The notes: generated by a model not told the origin, from the letters alone. Counted from the stretch's first letter, positions 43,046 to 52,412 are shown. The stretch is DNA of 64,000 nucleotides from Mycobacterium sp. GA-2829 (GCF_001499965.1 NZ_LQIT01000003.1:62001-126000), one strand, 5' to 3'. A program made the numbers and translations.

Positions 43046-44459
43046 ACAGTTCGCGGGGCTCGCCGGTGCCCATGTACTTCGACAGTTGGTGATGCAGGTT
43101 GACCGTGCTGCGTTCGCGGTACGGGTTGGGCAGCGTGCCGGGGAAGCCCGCGGACTTCATGCCCTGCTGGACGGCCGCCATGTTCGAGAAGTCCTGCGGC
43201 AGCACCGAAAGCCAGTTCGGGGAGTCCTTCGGGGTGTAGGCCCATTCCGTCTCGGGCTCTTCGCCTTTCGGGTACAGCTCGAAGACCGCGACCTCGAAGA
43301 TGCACTTGTTCGGGTCGTAGCTCGGATCGGGTCGCGCGCTGTAGCACAGCGCACTGGTCAGGCCCTGGCCGATCTGGAAGTTCGGGAAGAGCTGCCAGGC
43401 GGTGCCGCTCTGCCCCAGGATGTCCGGCGGGATCGTCGGCCAGATCACGCCGCGCGCCTCGTCGTCGCGCCGCGCCGAGGCCAGCCAGTGCTGCAGGACC
43501 TTGTCCGGCGGTGTGCCCTCGGGCAGTTCGTCGACCAGCCGCTTGGCCGCGTTCACCAGGGTCTCGGTGGTGGTCGCGTTGGTCTGCTCCCAGGTGTACA
43601 TCTGCATCTCGGCGGTGGTGACCCGTGGGTCGTCGCCGGTGCCGAGCCGGATCTTGGACTTCGTCTCGTCCATTCCCTTGGGCGCGTCGTAGCCGATGTT
43701 GCTGTGTTTGCCCTGCGCCTTGGCCCAGCCCTTGAACTCGCCGAACTTGTTGAACTCCGGGTGGGTGGTGAAGACGTGGTAGGTCTCGTTGAACGCCTCG
43801 AGCGCGACTTTCCAGTTGCAGTCGAAGTACAACCACTTGCGCCACTTGTAGCGCATGTTCTCCAGCCCGAACGGGTCGAGGATCTTCGACGCCGGGAACA
43901 GGTAGTCGGCCAACGGTTCACAGTCCGGGTCCATGTTGATGAACAGCCAGCCGCCCCAGGTGTCGACCTGCACGGGGGCCAGGTGGGTGCGCTGCGGGGT
44001 GAGCACACCCTTCCAGTCGTCCTGCTCCCGGATGTGCGTGCAGGTGCCGTCCAAACCGTATGTCCAGCCGTGGAATCCGCACATGAACGATTTGCGGGCG
44101 CGGCCGCGGGCGTTCTTGGCGCCGTCGGGGGTGTCGATGAGCCGGCGGCCGCGGTGCATGCAGACGTTGTGGTGGGCCACGAAGGTGTGCGCGCCCGTCC
44201 TGACGATGATGATCGAGTCGTCGAGGATGTCGTAGGTCAGGTAGCTGCCTACTTCCGGGATCTCCTCGACGCGACCGACCTGCTGCCAGACCTTGCGCCA
44301 CAACCTGTCCCGCTCCGCGCGCGCGTACTCCGGTGAGGTGTACGCCTCGACCGGGATGGTCATCGGCTCCGACAGGTCCTCGGCGATCCGACCGGTCGAG
44401 TCGTCCGGTTCGCCGTCGACATCGATCGAGGCGTCCAGATCGGATTCCGTGTGCGTCAC
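43044..44459 (-). CDS. Rieske non-heme iron oxygenase, alpha subunit
   Basis: 471 aa. The Rieske 2Fe-2S ligands are Cys100-x-His102 (CMHRGR) and Cys127-x2-His130 (CGFHGW). The 24-residue spacing between the pairs is longer than the usual 15-18 or so and includes a basic insert (ARGRARKS). Mononuclear iron ligands His228 and His233 lie in NETYHVFTTHP. The long acidic N-terminus (residues 1-30) is unusual. No beta subunit, ferredoxin or reductase gene is adjacent, so electrons must come from elsewhere. It probably hydroxylates or demethylates the pathway substrate. Confidence 0.92.
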   Translation of the reverse strand: MTHTESDLDASIDVDGEPDDSTGRIAEDLSEPMTIPVEAYTSPEYARAERDRLWRKVWQQVGRVEEIPEVGSYLTYDILDDSIIIVRTGAHTFVAHHNVCMHRGRRLIDTPDGAKNARGRARKSFMCGFHGWTYGLDGTCTHIREQDDWKGVLTPQRTHLAPVQVDTWGGWLFINMDPDCEPLADYLFPASKILDPFGLENMRYKWRKWLYFDCNWKVALEAFNETYHVFTTHPEFNKFGEFKGWAKAQGKHSNIGYDAPKGMDETKSKIRLGTGDDPRVTTAEMQMYTWEQTNATTTETLVNAAKRLVDELPEGTPPDKVLQHWLASARRDDEARGVIWPTIPPDILGQSGTAWQLFPNFQIGQGLTSALCYSARPDPSYDPNKCIFEVAVFELYPKGEEPETEWAYTPKDSPNWLSVLPQDFSNMAAVQQGMKSAGFPGTLPNPYRERSTVNLHHQLSKYMGTGEPREL

Positions 44460-44471
44460 TTCATCTTCCTT

Positions 44472-45317
44472 TCACGGCCGACTTATCGCTGCGCGGAAGT
44501 TCTCGTCCTTGAGGAACAGCGACGTGTTGTCGGCCCCCAGATGCGTCCACTTGAGATCGAGACCGCCGTCGACCAGCAGGGTCTGGCCGGTGATGTAGCT
44601 CGACATGTCCGAGAGCAGGAACAGGATCGCGTTGGCCTGTTCGACCGGTGTGCCGCGCCGGCCCATCGCGATCGCCGTGCGGTCCCGTTCGGGGTCCTCG
44701 TCGACGTAGGTCGCCGAGGCGGCGGTCTCGGTGACGCCGGGTGCGACGGCATTGACGCGGATACCGTCGAGCGCGAGTTCGACCGCCAGCGTGCGCGTCA
44801 TCGCGACGACCGCGGCTTTCGCTGTGCCGTAGGCGATGTGGTACGGCGCGGTGTTCATCCCGCTGATCGACGACACGGAGACGATCGATCCCGGGCCGCC
44901 GCTCGAGCGGATCTCGGCGGCGACGGCCTGGCTCATGAAGAACGCCGTCTCCAGGTTGGCGGTGAACAGCGCCCGCCAGTCCTCACGGCGGACCCGGGTG
45001 GCCGGCATCCACGTCGCGGGTGCGGCGCCGCCGGCCACGTTGACCAGACCGTAGAGCTGCCCGTCGGCGCGCCGCGCCGCCTCGAGCACCCGGGCGACGC
45101 CGTCGTCGGTCGACGCGTCGGCAGCGACGGTGACGATCGACAGTCCCTTGGCGATCAACGGGCCGACGTGTTGGTCCAGGTTGTCCTGATTCCGGCTGAC
45201 GGCGACGACGGTGGCACCGGCGGTGGCCGCCAGCTCGGTCACCGTCGTACCGATCCCGCCACCGCCCGCGCCCGAGACGACGACGGTGCGGCCGGTGAGG
45301 TTCAACGACTCCTGCAT
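44472..45317 (-). CDS. Short-chain dehydrogenase/reductase
   Basis: 281 aa. VVVSGAGGGGIGTTVTELAA replaces the usual TGxxxGIG with an SGAGGGGIG loop. The catalytic residues are in SVSSISGMNTAPYHIAYGTAK (Ser, Tyr and Lys), and YITGQTLLVDGGLDLKWTHL is at the end. First gene of the long minus-strand operon, starting 12 nt before the Rieske gene. Probably oxidises an alcohol of the starting substrate or the product of the Rieske enzyme. Confidence 0.9.
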   Translation of the reverse strand: MQESLNLTGRTVVVSGAGGGGIGTTVTELAATAGATVVAVSRNQDNLDQHVGPLIAKGLSIVTVAADASTDDGVARVLEAARRADGQLYGLVNVAGGAAPATWMPATRVRREDWRALFTANLETAFFMSQAVAAEIRSSGGPGSIVSVSSISGMNTAPYHIAYGTAKAAVVAMTRTLAVELALDGIRVNAVAPGVTETAASATYVDEDPERDRTAIAMGRRGTPVEQANAILFLLSDMSSYITGQTLLVDGGLDLKWTHLGADNTSLFLKDENFRAAISRP

Positions 45318-45330
45318 ACGGCGCCTATTT

Positions 45331-45434
45331 GTCCGGACGACATACGTTGCTCTTCATATTGCAGAACACTATTCCGCAGGCATTATCGACCAGTCAAGGG
45401 TGGAAACCGGCCGTTGCGCGCCTATTGTCTGGAC
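45331..45434. promoter_or_regulatory. Two HutC/GntR-type operator candidates in the divergent control region
   Basis: GTCCGGAC (45331-45338) and GTCTGGAC (45427-45434) both follow the sequence TATTG/TATTTG and resemble the GTCTAGAC core recognised by HutC-subfamily GntR proteins. They sit near the minus-strand SDR start (45317) and the plus-strand start (45462) respectively. TAACGT at 45448-45453 could be the -10 for the plus operon. The GntR-UTRA gene at 47087 is the obvious candidate regulator. Confidence 0.55.
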
Positions 45435-45461
45435 CATCGACGGTTGATAACGTCCGGTTTC

Positions 45462-47090
45462 ATGACGTCGTCGACCGAGTCGTTGCAGGCCACCCGCTAC
45501 CCCGGCGCGCAGCCGGCCGCCGGACCAGGCTGGCGCGTCGAGCGGATCACCGCACCGAGCCGACTGTTCGGTGCCAACGGTCTGCGCACCGGCCCCGACG
45601 GACGCGTCTACATCGCCCAGGTGACCGGCAGCCAGATCAGCGCGCTGGACGTGGCGACCGGCGCGTTGGAGACGGTCAGCCCGAAGGGCGGCGACATCAT
45701 CGCCCCCGACGACGTGGCGTTCGGCCCGGACGGCGAACTGTTCGCGACCGAGGTGATGGACGGCCGGGTCAGCGCCAGGGGCACCGACGGCCGCACCCGC
45801 GTCCTGCGTGACGATCTGCCCTGCGCCAACGGGATCACGGTGCACCAGGGCCGACTGTTCATCGGCGAATGCCGTGACGGCGGACGGCTGATGGAGCTCG
45901 ACCGCAACGGCGGCATCGTCCGCGTCCTCGCCGAGAACCTGCCCTCCCCCAACGCGATGGAGGTCGGCCCCGACGGGCTGCTGTACTACCCGCTGATGAC
46001 CGCCAACGAGATCTGGCGAGTAGACCCCGACCCGGGAAAACACAGTGAGCCGGAGCGGGTGGCCGGTGACCTTGGGGTGCCCGACGCGGTGAAGTTCGAC
46101 GCCGACGGCACCATCGTCTCCACCCAGGTGGCCAGCGGCCAGGTGCTGCGGATCGATCCACGCACCGGAAGCAAAACCACACTCGCACAACTGAACCCGG
46201 GCCTGGACAACCTCACCTTCGTCGGTGACCGGCTGTACGTGTCGAACTTCACCGGCGAGATCAGCGAGATCACCCCCGGCGGCGAGGTCCGCACCGCGCT
46301 GGCCGGCGGGCTGAACTGGCCGCTGGACCTGACGGTCGCCGACGACGGCAGGCTCTACGTCGCCGACGGCACCTACTTCTACGTCGTCCGCGCCGACGGG
46401 TCGCTGCAGACCGTCGGCATGCTGTTCACCCCCGGCTACCCCGGCTTCGTCCGCGGACTGGCCGCCGCGGGCGACGGCCGGTTCGTCGTCACCACCTCCG
46501 GCGGTCAGGTCGCCCGGTACCACCCGGCGGCCGGGGAAAGCGAGTTCCTGGCAACGGGTTTCGACCAGCTCTACGGGGTGGCGCTCGCGCCCGGCGGCGC
46601 GGCGGTGTTCGCCGAACTCGGTACCGGCCGGGTGCACTCGGTGCTCGACGGCAACGTCCAGTTGCTCGCCAACGACCTGCGTGACCCCGTCGGCGTCGCG
46701 ATCGCCCCCGACGGCACCCCGCTGGTCGCCGAATCCGGCGCCGGGCGCGTGGTCCGGCTCGCAGGCACCCAGGTCATCCCCGTGATAGACGACTTGCAGC
46801 GCCCACAGGGTCTGTTGGTCGCCGACGGGGTGCTCTACATCGTCGACGCCGGCGCCAAGGAGGTCATCGCCGTCGACCTCAACAGCGGTGCGCGCGAGAC
46901 GATCGCGTCCGGGATGCCGGTCGGTCCACCACCCGGGGTGGAGCCCAAACCGCTGCGCGGGATGCCGCCGTTCTCGGGTCCGCAGGGGCCGTTCGCGGGG
47001 ATCACGCAGGGCCGCGACGGGACGCTGTTCGTCTCCGCCGACGGCGACGGCAGCGTGCTGGCCCTGCGCCGCGACGCCGACCGCCCATGA
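45462..47090 (+). CDS. Beta-propeller protein, SMP-30/gluconolactonase/NHL-like
   Basis: 542 aa, no signal peptide or TM. It consists of repeated blades with the pattern GPDGxVY/GPDGELFATE/GPDGLLYYP/ADDGRLYVADG/APDGTPLVAESG, about ten in all, so possibly two propellers or a large one. The SMP-30 family includes Ca-dependent lactonases; opening a lactone produced by the neighbouring Baeyer-Villiger enzyme would make sense, but this is inference. First gene of the plus-strand operon; its stop overlaps the regulator's start by 4 nt. Confidence 0.8.
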   Translation: MTSSTESLQATRYPGAQPAAGPGWRVERITAPSRLFGANGLRTGPDGRVYIAQVTGSQISALDVATGALETVSPKGGDIIAPDDVAFGPDGELFATEVMDGRVSARGTDGRTRVLRDDLPCANGITVHQGRLFIGECRDGGRLMELDRNGGIVRVLAENLPSPNAMEVGPDGLLYYPLMTANEIWRVDPDPGKHSEPERVAGDLGVPDAVKFDADGTIVSTQVASGQVLRIDPRTGSKTTLAQLNPGLDNLTFVGDRLYVSNFTGEISEITPGGEVRTALAGGLNWPLDLTVADDGRLYVADGTYFYVVRADGSLQTVGMLFTPGYPGFVRGLAAAGDGRFVVTTSGGQVARYHPAAGESEFLATGFDQLYGVALAPGGAAVFAELGTGRVHSVLDGNVQLLANDLRDPVGVAIAPDGTPLVAESGAGRVVRLAGTQVIPVIDDLQRPQGLLVADGVLYIVDAGAKEVIAVDLNSGARETIASGMPVGPPPGVEPKPLRGMPPFSGPQGPFAGITQGRDGTLFVSADGDGSVLALRRDADRP

Positions 47091-47824
47091 GCGTGACCCA
47101 GTCCGAGCACCGCTACCTGCAGGTGGCTCGCACGCTGCGCAAGGAGATCGTCGACGGGGTCTACCCCGTCGGCTCGCAGCTGCCCACCGAGCACGAACTG
47201 TGTGAGCGGTTCGCGGTCAGCCGCTTCACGATCCGCGAGGCGCTGCGCCGCCTGCGGGAGGACAACCTGATCACCTCGCGGCCGCGGGCGGGGACGCTGG
47301 TGGTGCCGCGGCCCGCGGGCAACACCTACGCCCAGGACGTGATGTCGATCGACGACCTGCTGGCCTTCGCCTCGGGCGCCCAGTTCACGATCGAATCCAC
47401 CGCCACCGTGACCGTCGACGCCCAACTGGCCGACCGGATCCGTCTCGAAAACGGCTCGGAATGGCTTGCGGTGCGCGGCTATCGACAGGCTGACGCCACC
47501 TCGACACCGATCTGCCGCACCGAGTACTACATCAACCGCGCATTCGCCGCCGTCGGCCGGCTGCTGCCCCGCCACACCGGCCCCATCTTCCCGCTCATCG
47601 AGGACCTGTTCGGGGTGAGCGTGGTCGAGGTGCACCAGGAGATCTCCGCGGTGGTGCTGCCCGACGAACTGGCCGACCGGCTGGATGTCGAAACCGGCAG
47701 CGCCGCACTGCAGATGCAGCGCACGTACACCACCTCCGACGGGGAGATCGCCCAGATCACGGTGAACACCCACCCCGCGGCGCGCTACCGGCACTCGATG
47801 ACGATGCGCCGGGTCAAGGACTGA
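47087..47824 (+). CDS. HutC-subfamily GntR regulator (UTRA domain)
   Basis: 245 aa. Winged-helix domain at 8-75 (RYLQVARTLRKEIVDGVYPV; SRFTIREALRRLREDNLITS). The UTRA effector domain covers 95-240 with RTEYYINRAFA, then IFPLIEDLFGVSV and a C-terminal YTTSDGEIAQITVN. The sensor domain usually binds a small pathway metabolite. Likely controls both halves of the divergent island through the operator candidates at 45331-45434, and autoregulates as the second gene of its operon. Confidence 0.9.
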   Translation: MSVTQSEHRYLQVARTLRKEIVDGVYPVGSQLPTEHELCERFAVSRFTIREALRRLREDNLITSRPRAGTLVVPRPAGNTYAQDVMSIDDLLAFASGAQFTIESTATVTVDAQLADRIRLENGSEWLAVRGYRQADATSTPICRTEYYINRAFAAVGRLLPRHTGPIFPLIEDLFGVSVVEVHQEISAVVLPDELADRLDVETGSAALQMQRTYTTSDGEIAQITVNTHPAARYRHSMTMRRVKD

Positions 47825-47829
47825 GACCG

Positions 47830-49425
47830 GTGTCCAGCCCGACCACCGCCGCCACCCGCAGAACCGTCGGCGGCCACTCCGTCCGCTGGGACGAACGCCG
47901 CGCCGAGGACGCGTACGCCCGCGGACTCTGGGTGCGTACGACGCTGGCGGACGCGCTGCGTGAGGCCGCACGGGAGACGCCCGACCGCATCGTGATCGTC
48001 GACGGCGACTGTCAGCTCACCTGCGCGGCGCTGCTCGATCAGGCCACCGCGCTCGCGCATGCGCTCACCGCACGACTGCCCGCGGGCGCGGTGGTGTCGT
48101 TCATGCTGCCGAACTGGCACGAGGCCGCCGTCGTCTACCTCGGTGCCACGCTGGCCGGGATGGTGGTCAACCCGATCCTTCCGTCACTGCGCGACCACGA
48201 ACTGCGCTTCCTGCTCGACGACGTGAACAGCCGGATCATCTTCGTCCCCGCACAGTTCCGCGGGCACGACTACGCCGCGATGCTGCACCGCGTCACCGAG
48301 GCGCTGGACCGTCCACCGCAGGTGGTCGTGGTCCGCGGCGCGGATGACACCACGTATTCGGACCTGTTCGACGCCCCGCCGGCCCCGCTGCGGAGCCCGG
48401 ACCCCGACGAGGTCCGGATGGTGATGTACACCTCCGGCACCACCGGACGCCCCAAAGGCGTGCTCCACACGCACAATTCGATCCACGCGTTGATCTCCCA
48501 GCTGCGCGAGCACTGGCTGGTGGAGCCCGGCGACGCCTTCCTGGTCCCGTCGCCGATCGCCCACATCGGCGGGTCGATCTACGCGTTCGAGTGTCCGCTG
48601 CTGCTCGGGACCACCGCGGTGCTGATGGAGCACTGGGACGGCGATGATGCCGTCGACCTGATCGCCGCGCAGTGCTGTACGCACATGGCGGGCGCCACCC
48701 CGTTCCTCGAACAGCTGCTCGCCGCGGCAGAACGCGCCGATACCCGGTTGCCGAGCCTGAAGGTGTTCATCTGCGGCGGCGCGTCGGTCCCGCCGTCGTT
48801 GATCCGCCGCGCACGGACGTTCTTCGACCGGGCCGCCGTCAGCCGCGTCTACGGGTCGACGGAGGTGCCGGTGACCACCGTCGGCGCGCTCGACGACGCC
48901 GATCACGCCGCGGAGTCCGACGGCCGCCCCGGCATCGCCGAGGTCCGCCTCGTCGACGACGAGATCCGCGCCCGCGGCGCCCAGATGCTGCTGGGCTACC
49001 TCCATCCCGAGGACGAGGCCGGATCCTTCGACGCGGACGGGTTCTTCCGCACCGGCGACCTGGCTCGCTGGGACGACGGACACCTCGTGGTCACCGGACG
49101 CGCGAAAGACCTCATCATCCGCAACGGGGAGAACATCTCTCCCAAGGAGATCGAGGATCTACTGGTCGGCGCGGCCGGGATCGCGGAGATCGCGGTGGTC
49201 GGCCTGCCCGACGAGCGCACCGGCGAGCGCGCCTGCGCGGTCATCGTGCCCACGTCGCCGCCCGGCCCCACGGTGGCGGACCTGGCGGCCGTGCTGCAGG
49301 CGCACGGGGTGGCGAAGTTCAAGATCCCCGAACACGTGGAGATCTGGGATGCGTTGCCGCGCAACGATGCCGGCAAAGTGCTCAAGCACCGGATCCGCGC
49401 GGTGCTGACCGGGAAGGAACACTGA
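47830..49425 (+). CDS. Acyl-CoA ligase / acyl-AMP-forming enzyme (FadD-like), first copy
   Basis: 531 aa from GTG. AMP-binding P-loop TSGTTGRPKG near residue 200, the YGSTEVP motif (A5), GDLARWDDG (A7) and the hinge RAKDLIIRNGENISPKEIE (A8), with NDAGKVLKH at the end supplying the catalytic Lys. It activates a carboxylic acid to its CoA ester with ATP. Gap of 5 nt after the regulator. It may activate the ring-opened acid of the pathway. Confidence 0.92.
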   Translation: MSSPTTAATRRTVGGHSVRWDERRAEDAYARGLWVRTTLADALREAARETPDRIVIVDGDCQLTCAALLDQATALAHALTARLPAGAVVSFMLPNWHEAAVVYLGATLAGMVVNPILPSLRDHELRFLLDDVNSRIIFVPAQFRGHDYAAMLHRVTEALDRPPQVVVVRGADDTTYSDLFDAPPAPLRSPDPDEVRMVMYTSGTTGRPKGVLHTHNSIHALISQLREHWLVEPGDAFLVPSPIAHIGGSIYAFECPLLLGTTAVLMEHWDGDDAVDLIAAQCCTHMAGATPFLEQLLAAAERADTRLPSLKVFICGGASVPPSLIRRARTFFDRAAVSRVYGSTEVPVTTVGALDDADHAAESDGRPGIAEVRLVDDEIRARGAQMLLGYLHPEDEAGSFDADGFFRTGDLARWDDGHLVVTGRAKDLIIRNGENISPKEIEDLLVGAAGIAEIAVVGLPDERTGERACAVIVPTSPPGPTVADLAAVLQAHGVAKFKIPEHVEIWDALPRNDAGKVLKHRIRAVLTGKEH

Positions 49426-49426
49426 C

Positions 49427-50203
49427 ATGCAGGTCGCGATCGTCACAGGAGCGAGCAGCGGCATCGGATTCGGCTGCGCCACCAAACTCGCCGAGGCCGG
49501 GATGGCGGTGCTGGGCACCGGACGCGACGAGGAGCGCCTCGCCGAACTGCGCGATGCGATCGGCGACCCGGACCGGGTGGCGACGCTGGCGGTCGACCTC
49601 ACCGCCGACGATGCCCCGCAACGCGTTGTCGCCGCCGCGGTCGAACGGTGGGGCCACATCGACTATCTGGTCAACAACGCCGGGGTGGGTAGCCCGAAAC
49701 CGCTGCACGAGACCGACGACGAATCCCTCGACTACTTCCTCGGATTGATGCTGCGCGCCCCCTTCCGGTTGGCCCGCGACGTGATCCCGCACATGGGTCC
49801 GGGATCGGCGATCATCAACGTCACCTCGACCTTCGCCGTGGTGGGCGGGTTGCGCGGCGGGGCGTATTCGGCGGCCAAGGGTGGACTCACCGCGCTGACC
49901 ACCCACATCGCCTGTCAGTACGGGCCGCAGGGCATCCGCTGCAACGCCGTCGCCCCCGGGGTCACGTTGACCCCGATGGTCGCGCACCGCCTCGAGGACG
50001 AACGGTTCCGCAAGATCAACACCGAGATGACGCCGTATCCGCGGCTCGGAAAGGTCGAGGACCTCGCGGCCACGGTGGCGTTCCTGTGCTCCGAGGGCGG
50101 CAGTTTCATCAACGGGCAGACCATCGTCGTCGACGGCGGGTGGAGTTCGACCAAGTACCTGTCGGACTTCGCTTTGACCTCGGAATGGGTTGCGCGGCAG
50201 TGA
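49427..50203 (+). CDS. Short-chain dehydrogenase/reductase
   Basis: 258 aa classical SDR. VTGASSGIGFGCATKLAEAG at the N-terminus, NNAG at about 82-85, catalytic Ser in VTSTFAVVGG and YSAAKGG, and a C-terminal FINGQTIVVDGGW. It begins one base after the ligase stop and overlaps the second ligase with a GTGA junction, so all are co-translated. Likely a hydroxyacyl or alcohol dehydrogenation step. Confidence 0.92.
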   Translation: MQVAIVTGASSGIGFGCATKLAEAGMAVLGTGRDEERLAELRDAIGDPDRVATLAVDLTADDAPQRVVAAAVERWGHIDYLVNNAGVGSPKPLHETDDESLDYFLGLMLRAPFRLARDVIPHMGPGSAIINVTSTFAVVGGLRGGAYSAAKGGLTALTTHIACQYGPQGIRCNAVAPGVTLTPMVAHRLEDERFRKINTEMTPYPRLGKVEDLAATVAFLCSEGGSFINGQTIVVDGGWSSTKYLSDFALTSEWVARQ

Positions 50204-51660
50204 ATCTGTTCGCACTGCTCGACCAGGCCGCGGCACGGTACGCCGACCGGGGTGCGGTGTACGACGGTGAGCGACAAGTGTGTACGTGGGCGGGCCTGCG
50301 CGACCGTGCGCTCCGGGTGGCGGGATCGCTGCGTTGCGCGCCGGGCACGCGGATCGCCGTCGCGTCGGAGAACCGTCCGGAGATCGTCGAGCTGATGTTC
50401 GGGGTGTGGGCGGCGGAGTGCGTCTACGTCCCGATCAACTACAAACTGCATCCGCGCGAGATGGTTGACATCCTCGACGATTCCGGCGCGGCCCGGGTAT
50501 TCGCGTCCCCGAAGAGCGCCGCGCAGCTCGACGTCTCGGTGCCGGTGGAGACGATCGGCAGCGAATCCTACGAACGCCGATTCGCGGCGGAACCGGCGCC
50601 TCCGCCCCGGACGACGGATCCGGCCGCGCTGGCGTGGTTGTTCTACACCAGCGGCACCACGGGCCGATCGAAGGGGGCGATGCTGAGCCACCGCAACCTG
50701 ATGGCGATGACGGTGGCCCACCTCGCGGATTTCGATGCGCCCGAACAGGATTGCAGTCTCATCCACGGGGCACCGATGTCCCACGGCTCGGGTCTGTACA
50801 TCCCGCCGTACGTGCTGCGCGGCGCGCGGCAGGTGATTCCGGCGTCCGGGGCGTTCGACCCCGACGAGTTCCTCGACCTGTGCGACCAGCATCCCGGGTG
50901 CAGCGCGTTCCTCGCCCCGACGATGGTGCAGCGGCTGGTGGCCACCGGCCGGCCTCCGCCGGCGAATCTGCGCACCGTGGTCTACGGCGGCGGGCCGATG
51001 TACGTGGACAGCCTGAAGAAGGCGATGGCCGCGTTCGGTCCGGTCTTCGTCCAGCTCTACGGGCAGGGTGAAGCGCCGATGACGATCACGGGCCTGCGCC
51101 GGCGCGACCACCTGGACGCGGATGACGTGGTCCTCGGGTCGGTGGGCTACGCCCGCTCGGGGGTGGACGTCGCGGTGGTCCGCGAGGACGGCACAGCCGC
51201 GGCCGTCGACGAGATCGGCGAGATCGTCTGCCGCGGCGACGTCGTGATGTCGGGCTACTGGAACAACCCCGACGCCACCGCGGCGACGCTGCGCGACGGC
51301 TGGCTGCACACCGGGGACATGGGGTCGTTCGACGCGCGCGGCTACCTCACCCTGCGTGACCGGTCGAAGGACGTGGTGATCAGCGGCGGCAGCAACATCT
51401 ATCCGCGCGAAGTCGAAGAGGTGCTCATCGAGCATCCCGAGGTGACCGAGGCGTGCGTGGTGGGCGCCCCCGACGCGGAGTGGGGTGAGGTGGTGGTCGC
51501 GTTCATCGTCGGCACCGCGGATCCGGCCGACCTCGACGCCCACCTGCTCACCCGCATCGCCCGGTTCAAGCGGCCCAAACGCTACGAGTTCATCGACGAA
51601 CTGCCGAAGAACAGCTACGGCAAGGTGCTCAAGCGGGCATTGCGGGAGCAGTTGGCCTGA
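50200..51660 (+). CDS. Acyl-CoA ligase (FadD-like), second copy
   Basis: 486 aa from GTG 50200. FYTSGTTGRSKGAMLSH (P-loop), LYGQGEAPM (A5, with YGQGE in place of YG.TE), HTGDMGSFDARGYL (A7), DRSKDVVISGGSNIYPREVE (A8) and KNSYGKVLKRAL with the catalytic Lys. The YGQGE/NIYPRE type is common among medium- or aromatic-acid ligases. It is different enough from the first ligase to act on another acid. A hairpin follows 8 nt after the stop. Confidence 0.92.
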   Translation: MNLFALLDQAAARYADRGAVYDGERQVCTWAGLRDRALRVAGSLRCAPGTRIAVASENRPEIVELMFGVWAAECVYVPINYKLHPREMVDILDDSGAARVFASPKSAAQLDVSVPVETIGSESYERRFAAEPAPPPRTTDPAALAWLFYTSGTTGRSKGAMLSHRNLMAMTVAHLADFDAPEQDCSLIHGAPMSHGSGLYIPPYVLRGARQVIPASGAFDPDEFLDLCDQHPGCSAFLAPTMVQRLVATGRPPPANLRTVVYGGGPMYVDSLKKAMAAFGPVFVQLYGQGEAPMTITGLRRRDHLDADDVVLGSVGYARSGVDVAVVREDGTAAAVDEIGEIVCRGDVVMSGYWNNPDATAATLRDGWLHTGDMGSFDARGYLTLRDRSKDVVISGGSNIYPREVEEVLIEHPEVTEACVVGAPDAEWGEVVVAFIVGTADPADLDAHLLTRIARFKRPKRYEFIDELPKNSYGKVLKRALREQLA

Positions 51661-51668
51661 GTCGCCGC

Positions 51669-51717
51669 GATTTCGGCGCGCTCATCGACGCTGAGCGTAC
51701 GAAAGCGCGCTTAAATC
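51669..51717. terminator. Intergenic hairpin after the ligase operon
   Basis: GATTTCGGCGCGCT (51669-51682) pairs with AGCGCGCTTAAATC (51704-51717) over 14 positions with two mismatches, and CGCTCA/TGAGCG can pair inside the loop. It shares the GATTTCGG word with the hairpin at 42997. Probable terminator of the plus-strand operon. Confidence 0.6.
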
Positions 51718-51764
51718 ACCTTCCTGCGGGGTTTCGAATTTGATCAAGTGGCCATGCTCAATGC

Positions 51765-52412
51765 ATGAAGGTTGTCATCGCAGGCGGACACGGCAAGATC
51801 GCACAGCACCTCGAACGCAAGCTGACGCAGCGAGGTGACACCGCGGTCGGCCTGATCCGCAACCCCGACCACGCCTCCGATCTGACCGCCATCGGCACGG
51901 AGCCCCTGGTGATCGACCTCGAGAAGGCCGCCGTCACCGAGGTGACCGACGCCGTCCGCGGCGCGGACGCGGTCGTCTTCGCCGCCGGCGCCGGTCCCGG
52001 CAGTGGTGCCGCGCGCAAGGAGTCCGTCGACCGCGACGCGGCGATCCTGCTCGCCGACGCCGCCGAGGCCGCGGGCGTGCGTCGCTACGTGCTCGTGTCG
52101 TCGATGGGCGCCGACACCGAGCGCGCCGACCAGTCCGACGATCCGGTGTTCGCGGCATACCTGCGCGCGAAGGCCGACGCCGACGCCAACGTGAGCGCCC
52201 GCGACGCCATCGACGCGACGATCATCCGACCGGGCAAGCTCACCGACGACGCGGGCACCGGCAGAGTGAAGATCGCCGACTCGACGGGCTACGGGGAGAT
52301 CCCCCGCGAGGACGTCGCCGCGGTCATCGTCGCGGCGCTCGACAACGCCGCCGCCGCGGGCCGCACGGTCGAGCTGATCGGCGGGGACACCCCGGTCGCC
52401 GAGGCGTTCTGA
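51765..52412 (+). CDS. NAD(P)-binding atypical SDR (YwnB/NmrA-like)
   Basis: 215 aa. VVIAGGHGKIAQHLERKL at the N-terminus is the G-x-x-G-x-[IV] dinucleotide loop of the atypical SDR_a5-like group. YVLVSSMGAD and AAYLRAKADADANV give the Ser/Tyr/Lys-like region, then TIIRPGKLTDDAG. Such proteins act as NAD(P)H-dependent epimerase-like or sensor proteins; no specific role. Stands alone between hairpins. Confidence 0.85.
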   Translation: MKVVIAGGHGKIAQHLERKLTQRGDTAVGLIRNPDHASDLTAIGTEPLVIDLEKAAVTEVTDAVRGADAVVFAAGAGPGSGAARKESVDRDAAILLADAAEAAGVRRYVLVSSMGADTERADQSDDPVFAAYLRAKADADANVSARDAIDATIIRPGKLTDDAGTGRVKIADSTGYGEIPREDVAAVIVAALDNAAAAGRTVELIGGDTPVAEAF

